In this document: positions 1 through 7,287 of the stretch, piece after piece
How positions within the stretch are numbered: the first letter of the stretch is position 1
Layout of the letters: every line of letters begins with the position of its first letter
From: JAKPCT01 sp029553165
GTDB taxonomy: Bacteria; Bacillota; UBA4882; UBA8346
Assembly (NCBI GenBank): GCA_035359995.1
Contig: DAORZT010000051.1
Coordinates: forward strand, 1 to 19,727
DNA length: 19,727 nt
Direction: 5' to 3'
The notes under the pieces: generated by a model
What the model saw: the letters and a program-made list of their open reading frames with translations, nothing else
What the model was told of the DNA's origin: nothing
The model's database searches: none
Translations under genes and position numbers: made by a program

Positions 1-466
1 TAATTTGATTATATCTATCCTCTTGAAAATTATTTCTGTGTTTATCCAATTGATTTAATGCAAATGCAGGATCCTCTCCGACTAATCTGATTAATTGATC
101 ATAGGTTTCATCCTGAATTAATTTTTTTTCATAGCGTTGAATTGTTACATCTCCCCAACCAAGCAAATTAGAAAACTCTACTTGGTTAAGGCCATAATTG
201 TTGCGATATTTTTTTATTTGTTCAGAGGTTAATAATCCTTTTTGTTTTCGATATGCATCTCTAGCTTTTAATAAATTTTGGTCCAAAATTTTGTCTGGAG
301 TAAATTCCTCATCTTCAATTGGACAATAATAGTAAGTTTGTTCATATTCTACTACTGTATCTTTTACTAAGGCTTTGGTTATTCTTTTGTGAATTTCTAT
401 AGAATGAAGATTGTCGCAAAATGGACATTCATAGTTAATTTTTTCTATTAAGGTATCATTATTCAT
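1..466 (-). CDS. MqsA/YgiT-type zinc-finger HTH antitoxin, 3' part beyond window
   Basis: This is the probable antitoxin of a type II toxin-antitoxin pair; it would bind the upstream toxin and repress the shared promoter. The frame is open from ATG at 466 to the window edge (155 codons seen). AGGAGA precedes the ATG at good spacing. The N-terminal part has a CPFC knuckle at residues 15-18 and a later YYYCPIEDEEF segment, typical of YgiT/MqsA-like zinc fingers, although the second pair shows only one Cys. A helix-turn-helix follows (about 85-115: LTSEQIKKYRNNYGLNQVEF, then GWGDVTIQRYE). The protein continues past the HTH, so a further C-terminal domain is possible (for example the Panacea/SocA-type domain found in some relatives); this cannot be seen here. 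The toxin gene ends 19 bases upstream, giving toxin-then-antitoxin order as in mqsRA. Family assignment is confident, exact subfamily is not. Confidence 0.8.
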   Translation of the reverse strand, partial: MNNDTLIEKINYECPFCDNLHSIEIHKRITKALVKDTVVEYEQTYYYCPIEDEEFTPDKILDQNLLKARDAYRKQKGLLTSEQIKKYRNNYGLNQVEFSNLLGWGDVTIQRYEKKLIQDETYDQLIRLVGEDPAFALNQLDKHRNNFQEDRYNQI

Positions 467-485
467 AACTCTCATCTCCTTTATC

Positions 486-882
486 TCACTTATAGGGACT
501 ATTTTTTAGTTTATATTTGGCATAATGAAAAGAAACGCAAAAAATCTTTTTTGGAGATTTAATTTTTAGTTTTATATAAATTTCTTTTGCATTAATCACT
601 TTTCCAAAAACCCAGAAAGGAGGTAGCTTACTATCTTTATCATCAACAATATTTTCTATATAATCACTAATTTCTAGTTGACTAAGTTCTCTTCTAACAT
701 CTTCACTATCATATTCTAAATCCAGTAGTGTGTTTTCTGTTGTAGATGAGTCACATGGATCTTCGTGCTTTTTTTTTAGGTATAATATCAAGAATGGATT
801 CTTTGTTTGAAAGTATATTTCTAAGTTCTTCGAGAAATCTATTGACTTCATATATTGATACTTGATAACTATTAGAGTTCAA
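486..882 (-). pseudogene. MqsR-like toxin gene, frameshifted at an A9 run
   Basis: The C-terminal part (WVFGKVINAKEIYIKLKI, then CVSFHYAKYKL) looks like a family of Firmicutes toxins paired with YgiT-type antitoxins; I recognise this from memory of the family. Read from the ATG at 851 the frame gives 121 residues, but that ATG has no ribosome site. A better start is TTG at 882, preceded by GGGAGGT. That frame gives NSYQVSIYEVNRFLEELRNI and continues in a family-like way to IIPKKK, where it meets nine A's (769-777 on the plus strand) and then a stop. With eight A's the two halves join into one 131-residue protein. The gene is therefore disrupted, mis-sequenced in the homopolymer, or expressed by slippage. 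An ATG at 900 lies in frame with the TTG but would sit almost at the predicted transcription start, so I prefer 882. Confidence 0.6.
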
Positions 883-908
883 TATTATTGTACCTCCCAT
901 TCAATACT

Positions 909-937
909 ATTATACCATCAATTGATTGTTTTTTAAA
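909..937 (-). promoter_or_regulatory. Sigma-A-type promoter of the toxin-antitoxin operon, with palindrome
   Basis: Read on the minus strand, TTTAAA (932-937) is followed after 17 bases by TATAAT (909-914), with TG one base before it (extended -10). The predicted start is near 902, giving a short leader with GGGAGGT before the TTG at 882. A perfect 10-base palindrome, ATCAATTGAT (917-926), lies between the two boxes, where the HTH antitoxin could bind to autoregulate; the binding is inference. Confidence 0.6.
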
Positions 938-1024
938 TATTTTTAATCAACTAATGGTTTTTAAGTGAATGATAAAAAAGCGCAAATATACTAAGGGACT
1001 TTTCTATTAAGAAGTTGGTAGTGG

Positions 1025-1053
1025 TTGACAAAGATATGAATAAATATTAACAT
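1025..1053 (+). promoter_or_regulatory. Sigma-A-type promoter upstream of the SMI1/HEAT gene
   Basis: TTGACA (1025-1030), 17 bases, then TAACAT (1048-1053). The -35 box is perfect and the -10 box matches four of six positions. It lies about 95 bases before the ATG at 1149, which has AAGAGGTG as its ribosome site. Confidence 0.5.
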
Positions 1054-1148
1054 GATAGTAACAAAGTGTAATTAAATTTTGGTACAGTTGTATATTAGGT
1101 TAATGATTTTGATGAGTAATTTAATCAATTTAAATCAAGAGGTGTACA

Positions 1149-2411
1149 ATGCGGGAGCAGATCGATAGAATTCGAGAAAAATTAATCAAAGCCAAAGCTA
1201 AGGATGACCAATTGCAAACTTTTGGTTCCAATAAACATCGCTACGAGCTTAATCCGCCACTTAGTCGTGAAGCGATTGCTGCCTTTGAAGCTAAAAATGG
1301 GATAACGCTCCCGGAAGAGTATCAATTATTTCTTACTGAGTTAGGTAATGGCGGAGCCGGTCCGTATTATGGCATTTATCAACTGAAGATCGATGTCTAT
1401 GATCCTTATTTAGCGAAACATTGCAGGCTACATCCCAATCTTAGTGATGAGGAATGGGCGGAACTGATTAAATTTTCAGAGCAGGATGATTGGGATGATG
1501 AAGAGTATAATGCGCTGTTTCAAGGGATGTTGGAGATTGGGACGCAAGGGTGTACATATTGTATGATGCTGGTTATCAGCGGTGAGAATCGGGGCCGGAT
1601 TGTTTACTGCGATATGGATCTTCAGAAACCATTCTTCACTTATGAAGCTAACTTTTTGGATTGGTATGAACGGTGGCTGGATGAGATTATCAATGGTTAT
1701 GAAATGAGTTGGTTTGGATATAAGATGGGCGGTGATGACACCAAGCTGCTTGAGGTTTTTAGAAGTAGTAATGATGAAAAGCAGCAATTGGTTGCACTTG
1801 ATGGGATGTATCGATTGCCTTCGTTATTAGATGATACGATTATTTTTCTCGAAGAACAATGTCAAACAGGATCTGTTAATATTAAATCTGCTGCTTTAGG
1901 GCTGTTGACCAAACATTCATTTATTAAAGTAAAACCATTTTTACTGGAGCTGTTGGCAGATGAAGAAGAGTCGGTAAGGCTGATTGCTTTAAAATATATT
2001 TATTGGTATGGAAATATTGATGAGGTAGCTGGTGTAGTCAAAGCGCTGCTACCAAAGACTAATAGTGATGAAAACTTCCGATTTATCACTTATATCTTAG
2101 AGAAGAGCGCAATTGATGATGTTGCAATCTATATTCCTTTCTTCTATCATTCGGACCGTGAGATTAGAAGAAGCGCCATTTATGCAGTTGGTAAATCAGT
2201 TAAGAAAGTCCAATACCTTAAGGACTTTATCAATTGTTTGCAGGATGATGATCCGGGAGTAATTCATGCTGCTGTCCAAGCGTTGAAAGGGGTAGTTAAT
2301 CCCAGTCTGTTGCCTTATTACTATCAATTGCTGGAGAAGTATCCTAACGGGGAGCATTATATCAAATCAAATGTTCAAAGTAGGTTAGCTGAATTTAAAC
2401 AACGTTATTAG
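1149..2411 (+). CDS. SMI1/KNR4-family protein with C-terminal HEAT-like repeats
   Basis: The protein has 420 residues. Residues 1 to about 185 carry an SMI1/KNR4 (SUKH-type) domain: the hallmark LPEEYQLFLTELGNGGAGPY starts at 54, and about 128-180 hold the usual tail (GCTYCMMLV, then RIVYCDMDLQKPFFTYEANF, then FLDWYERWLDEI). From about 195 to 420 the sequence is alpha-helical with repeated helices around LAxxGLLTK, SVRLIALKYIYW, EIRRSAIYAVGK and GVIHAAVQALKG, which is typical of HEAT repeats. Bacterial SUKH proteins are often immunity proteins of polymorphic toxin systems, but no toxin gene lies beside it, so that role is only a possibility. There is no signal peptide or membrane segment, so it should be cytoplasmic. 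AAGAGGTG precedes the ATG and a good promoter lies upstream, so it is probably transcribed alone or into the next pair. Confidence 0.85.
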   Translation: MREQIDRIREKLIKAKAKDDQLQTFGSNKHRYELNPPLSREAIAAFEAKNGITLPEEYQLFLTELGNGGAGPYYGIYQLKIDVYDPYLAKHCRLHPNLSDEEWAELIKFSEQDDWDDEEYNALFQGMLEIGTQGCTYCMMLVISGENRGRIVYCDMDLQKPFFTYEANFLDWYERWLDEIINGYEMSWFGYKMGGDDTKLLEVFRSSNDEKQQLVALDGMYRLPSLLDDTIIFLEEQCQTGSVNIKSAALGLLTKHSFIKVKPFLLELLADEEESVRLIALKYIYWYGNIDEVAGVVKALLPKTNSDENFRFITYILEKSAIDDVAIYIPFFYHSDREIRRSAIYAVGKSVKKVQYLKDFINCLQDDDPGVIHAAVQALKGVVNPSLLPYYYQLLEKYPNGEHYIKSNVQSRLAEFKQRY

Positions 2412-2444
2412 CTTATTCTTATCAAGGGTGATTAAAGATAACCC

Positions 2445-2473
2445 TGGTTGATTATTTTGTTACCGATTATAAT
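2445..2473 (+). promoter_or_regulatory. Possible promoter of the DUF2339-DUF3999 pair
   Basis: TATAAT (2468-2473) is perfect. The best-spaced -35 (17 bases) is TGGTTG (2445-2450), which is weak. It lies 45 bases before the preferred ATG at 2519. A weak hairpin (AGGGT ... ACCCT) lies just upstream, after the SMI1 stop. Confidence 0.35.
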
Positions 2474-2518
2474 TGAATTAAAGATAGATGAATTCTGTTG
2501 ATGAAAGAGGTTGTCAAT

Positions 2519-5035
2519 ATGGATCTAAAAGACCGGATTATTGAGTTAAAGAAGAGTCAACAAAGGATTTTGGACGAATATAATCAAATCATCGCTGATG
2601 TAAATACTGACGGAATAATTCAGGAGAATGCCGAATTAAAGAAAACACTGGCTGAGTACAGTAAAGAATTAGCTCAATTTAAGCAGAATGTTGCAAAACT
2701 GACTCAAGAGAATAACAAGCTGAAGTCAGCCTTGTATGAACAGTTGCTCAATGAGAAATTGAGTATCTTAAAGATTACCAATGAAAAACTGCAGACTTAT
2801 TTTAAAAATGAGTTAGTCGCCAATAATGATCGTTTGAGTGAGCTGGTGCAAATAACCAGGTCGCGACTTGACAGACTTAAAGAAATCGCAGAAAAACGCT
2901 TAACATTGAAGAAGGAAGAATTCAATATAAAGATCAAAGAGCTGGAACAGCACTTTGAAGCGGAGTTAAGGCGTGAAGCGCAAGAATATCAGCAATCTTT
3001 TTCACAAATATCCAATGAAACAACCGTACGAAGGCAAGAATTAGAAACCGAAGGAATTTCTCAGGCAACCATTGAGAAGCGGATCAGGCAAAATCAATGG
3101 GAGTTTAAGATTGGGTTAAATTTAATTAATAAACTGGGGATTTTGTTAATTTTAATTGGCGTTGGGGCGTTCTTCCGGTATTCATATGAAAATTTTATGA
3201 CCGATCAGTTGCGGGCACTCTGCTTCTTTGTACTGGGCGGGGCTTTTTTGGTCGGTGGCGAGTGGTTCTACCGGAAAAAACAGCAGATCTTTGCTACCGG
3301 TTTATTGGGTGGAGGAATTGCGATCCTGTACCTGTCGATTTTTAACAGTGTATTTGGTTTCAAAATCATGGATTTGCAGACTGCGTTATTAATCTCGGTT
3401 TTACTGGCTTTGGTTACCGTTATTTTGTCGATCCGCTATAGTTCGCAAACAATTGCCGCAATGGCTTTAATCGGAGGTTTTTTACCCTTTGTGTTTTATT
3501 CGTCAAATTATCCATTAACCGGAATGCTGGTCCCAGCGATGGGTTATTTGTTGATCTTTAATCTGATTTTGTTAGCGATCTCATTAAAAAAACGTTGGGA
3601 TTACATTAAATATCTTAGCTTTTTAATGAATATTCCGGCGATGGTGTTTCTGGTTTTTCAATCAGATTTGTCATGGTTAACAATCGGTTACAGCTTGCTG
3701 ACTTTTATAATGTATATCGTAACAGTGATGAGTTTTCCGGTTATCTACCAGGCAAGACTTCGCGTTGGTGATTATCTTTTGTTAGGTTTAAATACAATAA
3801 TCAATTGTATTATCGTTTATTATCAGTTTATTGAGCTGGATCTCCATCGTTACCTGGGATTATTTGCAATGATCTTCTGTGTGAGCTATTTGGCATTGGG
3901 TCAATATATTCGGCGGAGATTGGCTATTGAAAAAGCCGCACGAATCATGTTTTATGCAACAGCGCTTGGCTTTGCCGTATTAATTGTCCCATTCCAGTTT
4001 AATATCGTGTGGTGGCCGCTTGGCTGGTTGGTTCAAGGTATGGTAATGATGTTTGCAGGGGCTAAGAATAAGTACCGGGGATTGGAGTTTTCCGGTTGGG
4101 GAATCTTTGGGTTGTGTATAGTTTCGTTTTATCTGGTGACTCTGTGGACAATTTTAACCGGAGGATCCGGGATTACCTTGAAATATTCAATTATTATAGT
4201 CGGAAAGATTGCAGTATTGTTGTTTTATCTCTACCTGATTCATCGAAATGAAATCCCGTCATTGAGCCCAATGAAGAGCTTTATAATGGTCTATAAGTAT
4301 TATACCATTATTGCTGTTTGGATCTTTTTACTGTATAGTTCTTACCAATTGTCGGTAAAATTGATTCCTCTATATTATCAAACTTCATTTATCAATTGGA
4401 TCCTGGTTGCTCTGGTAACGTCGCTGTTAGGGCTTAGCATCTCCCGAATCCCACTCCTGGTTGATAGAGCGGTAAAGGGTTTAAGTTGGTTCTTCTATAT
4501 TATTGCGGACTTAATCGGCATTAGTCTGACATTGTCTTACCCAGTGTTAACGGAGCTTCAAATGTATTCAAGTTTAAAATATTATGGATTAGCCGTATTA
4601 TTTGTAATGAATATTCTGGTATTTTTGAATATCAAAACAATCATCAAGCTGCTTTTGACAAGAGAAACCTTCAATATTGATAACTATTCATTCTGGCTGG
4701 GGCTGATCTTACTGGGGAACATAACTGTGTTTTTGATGTTTCAGTTGAATTTAAGCAGTACCAGTTTGATTATCAGTATCAGCTATCTGATTATGGCAGT
4801 AAGTTATATCAGTTATGGCTTCAGCAAAAGATTGGTCTTGATTCGCAGATTAGGCCTTGGCTTGATTCTGTTTGCGACTGCCAAATTATTCTTATATGAT
4901 CTTGCCTTCTTAAAAACCGGTGGCCGAATAATTGCCTATTTTGTTTTCGGATTTGTCTTATTGCTGATTTCCCTGATCTATCAGCGGATTAAGAACAGCT
5001 TGGAGGCTCAAAATGAAGTCAATAAAATTTTATAA
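2519..5035 (+). CDS. DUF2339-family polytopic membrane protein with N-terminal coiled coil
   Basis: The protein has 838 residues from ATG 2519. In-frame TTG 2498 and ATG 2501 also exist, but AAAGAGG lies 8 bases before 2519 and nothing suitable precedes the others. Residues 1 to about 195 are charged and heptad-like (coiled coil, cytoplasmic or periplasmic). From about 204 to the end there are many hydrophobic segments, more than twenty by eye. The first membrane block (NKLGILLILIGVGAFFRYSY, then a GGxxLxxGE segment, FATGLLGGGIAILYLSIF and ALIGGFLPFVFY) matches the conserved core of DUF2339. The function of this family is unknown. It is often found beside a DUF3999 gene, as here: the next ATG lies 23 bases inside this gene. 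I infer an envelope complex of the two proteins. The long N-terminal coiled coil is the notable extra. Confidence 0.85.
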   Translation: MDLKDRIIELKKSQQRILDEYNQIIADVNTDGIIQENAELKKTLAEYSKELAQFKQNVAKLTQENNKLKSALYEQLLNEKLSILKITNEKLQTYFKNELVANNDRLSELVQITRSRLDRLKEIAEKRLTLKKEEFNIKIKELEQHFEAELRREAQEYQQSFSQISNETTVRRQELETEGISQATIEKRIRQNQWEFKIGLNLINKLGILLILIGVGAFFRYSYENFMTDQLRALCFFVLGGAFLVGGEWFYRKKQQIFATGLLGGGIAILYLSIFNSVFGFKIMDLQTALLISVLLALVTVILSIRYSSQTIAAMALIGGFLPFVFYSSNYPLTGMLVPAMGYLLIFNLILLAISLKKRWDYIKYLSFLMNIPAMVFLVFQSDLSWLTIGYSLLTFIMYIVTVMSFPVIYQARLRVGDYLLLGLNTIINCIIVYYQFIELDLHRYLGLFAMIFCVSYLALGQYIRRRLAIEKAARIMFYATALGFAVLIVPFQFNIVWWPLGWLVQGMVMMFAGAKNKYRGLEFSGWGIFGLCIVSFYLVTLWTILTGGSGITLKYSIIIVGKIAVLLFYLYLIHRNEIPSLSPMKSFIMVYKYYTIIAVWIFLLYSSYQLSVKLIPLYYQTSFINWILVALVTSLLGLSISRIPLLVDRAVKGLSWFFYIIADLIGISLTLSYPVLTELQMYSSLKYYGLAVLFVMNILVFLNIKTIIKLLLTRETFNIDNYSFWLGLILLGNITVFLMFQLNLSSTSLIISISYLIMAVSYISYGFSKRLVLIRRLGLGLILFATAKLFLYDLAFLKTGGRIIAYFVFGFVLLLISLIYQRIKNSLEAQNEVNKIL

Positions 5036-5891
5036 AGCAATTCTCTTCGCGCTCCTTTTATGGAGTAACAGCGCTTTAGCGATGAATGACTGGAGTTTAT
5101 GGCGTGGTTATGGCGTAGTTACAGTTACGGGAGAAGAGCAGTATCAGGCTGTTGAGCTTCCGGAAAGATGCTATCGGTATTGTAATGAAGATTTAAGTGA
5201 TTTAAGGATTGTTGATCGAAATAATAAAATAGTTCCGTACTTCATCGATAATCACGGAAAGAATCACATTATTAAAGTAACCGAACTACAATACCAGGTT
5301 GAAAATCAGGCTGACCAAAGTATAATAACGATTGATAATGAAAACTGTCTGAAGATAAATGAAATCAAATTGGAGATTGATGGCAATTACCGGCGCCATT
5401 ATACAATCTCCGGTGCTAACCGTGGAATTTCGTTTAACGGTGAGATCTACAATATCAAGTTTAAAGATGTTGCTCTTAACAGTTCAACTATTAATTTTAA
5501 TGATTGCACTTTGAATGATCCGCAAATTAAACTGATCATTTATAATCAGGATGATCTTCCCTTAACAATTAAAAATATTGAGGTTAAGTATCATGTAGAT
5601 CGGGTTATTTTTGATAAATCATCCGGGTTGCAGCCATTCCTGATTTACTTTGGGAATCGTAGTGCCACCAAACCGGTGTATGATTTAGAGAAGTTTCGGG
5701 AGTATGTTGTTAAGGAAAAGATTAGTAAGGCTGTTATCACTGATATTCAGCTTAATGAACAAATACCGGATGTTAAAGTGAAGAACAATCAGGGTCATGA
5801 ACAGTATTTCAATCTTGTTTTAATAATAATTACGCTGATTTTAGTTGCCTTCATCATTATCAAGCTCAATAATGAGCAAACTAAAGATTAG
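5013..5891 (+). CDS. DUF3999-like secreted, membrane-anchored protein
   Basis: The protein has 292 residues. A signal peptide is clear (KFYKAILFALLLWSNSALA, cleavage after Ala 23). The mature N-terminus has YQAVELPERCYRY followed by DLSDLRIVDRNNKIVPYFI (residues 60-78), the opening signature of DUF3999 proteins. A transmembrane helix at about 266-284 leaves a short charged cytoplasmic tail, so the middle is extracytoplasmic and beta-rich. It is much shorter than many DUF3999 members, so it may hold only the first part of the family. GGAGG lies 6 bases before the ATG, and the gene overlaps the end of the DUF2339 gene by 23 bases, which implies translational coupling and a joint role at the membrane. 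Specific function is unknown. Confidence 0.75.
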   Translation: MKSIKFYKAILFALLLWSNSALAMNDWSLWRGYGVVTVTGEEQYQAVELPERCYRYCNEDLSDLRIVDRNNKIVPYFIDNHGKNHIIKVTELQYQVENQADQSIITIDNENCLKINEIKLEIDGNYRRHYTISGANRGISFNGEIYNIKFKDVALNSSTINFNDCTLNDPQIKLIIYNQDDLPLTIKNIEVKYHVDRVIFDKSSGLQPFLIYFGNRSATKPVYDLEKFREYVVKEKISKAVITDIQLNEQIPDVKVKNNQGHEQYFNLVLIIITLILVAFIIIKLNNEQTKD

Positions 5892-6056
5892 TATCTTTCT
5901 AAAGTTGTTTTACTTCGAGTGTTAATCACCTCATCAAAACCGTTTCTCCGGTTTAATTCTTCGTTTAGTGACATTAAATATCCGCCAGTAACATCCCAAA
6001 AATGATTCGGATTTAATTTTAAAGCAAGCCTTTGTTGGCAAACAGCTATGTTTTTT
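5888..6056 (-). pseudogene. Decayed C-terminal gene fragment
   Basis: On the minus strand an open frame of 55 codons ends at TAA 5888-5890, touching the stop of the DUF3999 gene. It reads like real protein (for example CQQRLALKLNPNHFWDVTGG, then MSLNEELNRRNGFDEVINTR) and ends in ERY. It has no start codon other than an internal ATG and no ribosome site. Just upstream a run of seven A's puts it out of frame with a further few plausible codons. I do not recognise the family. I read it as the tail of a lost gene; chance is possible but the composition makes it unlikely. Confidence 0.4.
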
Positions 6057-6057
6057 T
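6027..6057 (+). terminator. Possible terminator after the DUF2339-DUF3999 pair
   Basis: AGC and TTTG pair with CAAA and GCT around a TTGG loop, with a small internal bulge, followed three bases later by seven T's (6051-6057). The stem is imperfect and it overlaps the decayed minus-strand fragment, so confidence is moderate to low. Confidence 0.35.
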
Positions 6058-6085
6058 AAAGGAATCAGAATTTGTAAGGAGAAAT

Positions 6086-6111
6086 AAAAAAAGACTCCCT
6101 TTGAAGGAGTC
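6086..6111 (-). terminator. Rho-independent terminator, minus strand
   Basis: GACTCC (6093-6098) and GGAGTC (6106-6111) form a 6-base-pair stem with a 7-base loop. On the minus strand it is followed by seven T's (6086-6092). It lies ten bases after the stop of the 51-residue minus-strand ORF and so fits as its terminator. Confidence 0.65.
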
Positions 6112-6121
6112 AGTCAAAAAG

Positions 6122-6277
6122 TCAGACAGTTAAGACACCAATCAGTGTTATGAAGAAGTTAAATATGATAATGAGGGCGTTGACTACTAAGATGAAATAA
6201 AATATCCCCAATAAATTGTGTTTGAGTCTTTGAAAAAACGTCAGTTTGGTGTGGGAACTTGAGAGATAGAGTTTCAA
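6122..6277 (-). CDS. Small (51-residue) single-helix membrane peptide
   Basis: This short gene starts with TTG at 6277, with GGGAG 8 bases upstream. The peptide begins MKLYLSSSHTKLTFFQRLKH, a polar and basic head. Residues 22-50 form one long hydrophobic segment (LLGIFYFILVVNALIIIFNF and on), followed by the C-terminus. It ends at TGA 6122-6124, ten bases before a clear minus-strand terminator. The ribosome site, coherent membrane helix and terminator together support a real gene. I do not recognise a family; small membrane peptides of this kind may be regulators, stress peptides or type I toxins. An overlapping frame from further upstream (to 6389) gives a less protein-like sequence without these signals. 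Confidence 0.5.
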   Translation of the reverse strand: MKLYLSSSHTKLTFFQRLKHNLLGIFYFILVVNALIIIFNFFITLIGVLTV

Positions 6278-6376
6278 GGACCTCACTCCCTTTCATTATC
6301 AATAATACTCTAATTATCGGCAGGATTTTGCTAATGATTAACCCAAAGTTTATATAAAATAGTGGAGGAAAAGGAA

Positions 6377-6775
6377 ATGAGATCAACAATGCAGTTTAGA
6401 GTCAGATACCAGGAAACAGATCAGATGGGAATCGTCCATCATTCGGTCTATTTCATCTGGTTTGAGATGGGACGGACGGAGTTGATGCGCGAACGTAATC
6501 TCTCCTACCGTGAATGTGAAACAAGGGGATGGTTATTACCTTTAGTTGAGAGTGGCGCGCAATATATCAATCCGGCCCGTTATGATGATCTGATTGAACT
6601 TGAGACGGAGATGGTTTTGGATAAAGGCGCTGCCTTTGTATTTAACTATGTTGTCCGTAATGCCGTTGATCATCAGATTCTGGCAAAGGGTTTTACGAAA
6701 CATGTTTGTGTAAACAGAGAATTTAAGATCGATAAACAAGCTACGAAAGAATTAAAAGAATTGTTTCAATTGTGA
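6377..6775 (+). CDS. Acyl-CoA thioesterase, 4HBT/YbgC-FadM type hot-dog fold
   Basis: The protein has 132 residues from ATG 6377, with GGAGG 8 bases upstream; an in-frame GTG at 6362 overlaps the ribosome site and is less likely. The N-terminus VRYQETDQMGIVHHSVYFIW followed by FEMGRTELMRE is the classic 4HBT signature, with the catalytic Asp at 15 in ETDQMG and the long helix Y-x-x-W-F-E-x-G-R. Length fits the family (about 130-140). Such enzymes hydrolyse acyl-CoA thioesters in the cytoplasm; the substrate cannot be read from the sequence. A weak promoter (TTGCTA, 17 bases, TATATA at 6351-6356) lies immediately upstream. There are no same-strand neighbours close enough for an operon. Confidence 0.88.
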   Translation: MRSTMQFRVRYQETDQMGIVHHSVYFIWFEMGRTELMRERNLSYRECETRGWLLPLVESGAQYINPARYDDLIELETEMVLDKGAAFVFNYVVRNAVDHQILAKGFTKHVCVNREFKIDKQATKELKELFQL

Positions 6776-6820
6776 TAATGGCATAGTTTATTCACCGCCA
6801 ATAACTGTTGGGCATATCAT

Positions 6821-6861
6821 GTATCAGAATAGGCATACCTGCTTCGCAAGGGATCTGATAC
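6821..6861. repeat. 41-base inverted repeat (hairpin)
   Basis: GTATCAGA (6821-6828) and TCTGATAC (6854-6861) are exact inverted copies with 25 bases between. The interior contains a second partial hairpin around CTTCG. There is no T tract, so it does not look like a terminator. It precedes the likely promoter of the LuxR-type gene and might be an operator or an RNA element; function unknown. Confidence 0.4.
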
Positions 6862-6880
6862 AGTAGATTAGGGTTAAAGG

Positions 6881-6908
6881 TTGAGGTACTGTATCGTTTC
6901 AATATAAT
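6881..6908 (+). promoter_or_regulatory. Sigma-A-type promoter of the LuxR/GerE-like gene
   Basis: TTGAGG (6881-6886), 16 bases, then TATAAT (6903-6908). It would give a leader of about 95 bases before ATG 7009. The leader holds CACTTC ... GAAGTG (an inverted repeat), and its CTTCTCC is complementary to part of the GGAGGAGGAG ribosome site, so translation might be tuned by RNA structure; that is inference. Confidence 0.5.
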
Positions 6909-7008
6909 AAGTAATAGAAATGGAGGAATTAATATTAGTTAAGTTTGTCGACTTTTTACCTAATAGTTCACTTCTCCGCCCGTGCGAAGTGGTAGGAGGA
7001 GGAGAGGC

Positions 7009-7281
7009 ATGTCACCGTTAATGAATGGTAATTGCCAACCTGAGCTTATGGAGAGGCTGAGTCCACGCGAACGAGAGATTTTACCCTTGGTTGCTCAAGG
7101 TTTAGATAATAGAGAAATTGGTAAAAAACTGTTTATCAGCGAAAAAACCGCTAAAAATTATATTACCAGCATCAGAAAGAAATTAGGATTGGCAAACCGG
7201 ACTCAAATTGCCTTATATGCGCTTAGGGAAGGGCTAATCGAGTTAAATTCAAAGGAAGAGAAAGAATCTCCAACAGGCTAA
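7009..7281 (+). CDS. Stand-alone LuxR/GerE-type HTH transcription regulator
   Basis: The protein has 90 residues from ATG 7009, with a strong GGAGGAGGAG ribosome site; the upstream in-frame GTG at 6982 lacks one. Residues about 15-78 are a complete LuxR C-terminal domain (LSPREREILPLVAQG, then NREIGKKLFISEKTAKNYIT, then KKLGLANRTQIALYALREGL). There is no receiver or ligand domain, so it resembles GerE, the short sporulation regulator that acts with sigma-K in Bacillus. Position 1.4 kb upstream of a SPOCS-domain spore protein makes a GerE-like role attractive, but short LuxR-type proteins have other roles too, and its own promoter looks like sigma-A. A large hairpin follows directly. Confidence 0.82.
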   Translation: MSPLMNGNCQPELMERLSPREREILPLVAQGLDNREIGKKLFISEKTAKNYITSIRKKLGLANRTQIALYALREGLIELNSKEEKESPTG

Positions 7282-7287
7282 GAACTT

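Noticed and set aside
486..851. A 121-residue protein starting at ATG 851 as the complete toxin
   Set aside because: No ribosome site precedes this ATG; the family-like N-terminus lies in another frame from TTG 882, so the ATG version starts inside a broken gene.
6159..6389. A 76-residue minus-strand protein overlapping the 51-residue peptide
   Set aside because: Its start lies inside the thioesterase gene's 5' end, it has no ribosome site, and its C-terminal half is the shifted reading of the better-supported small membrane gene.
6920..7024. A 34-codon leader peptide (ATG 6920) before the LuxR-type gene
   Set aside because: Its ATG lies within a few bases of the predicted transcription start and has no ribosome site; the GGAGG there is inside the ORF.
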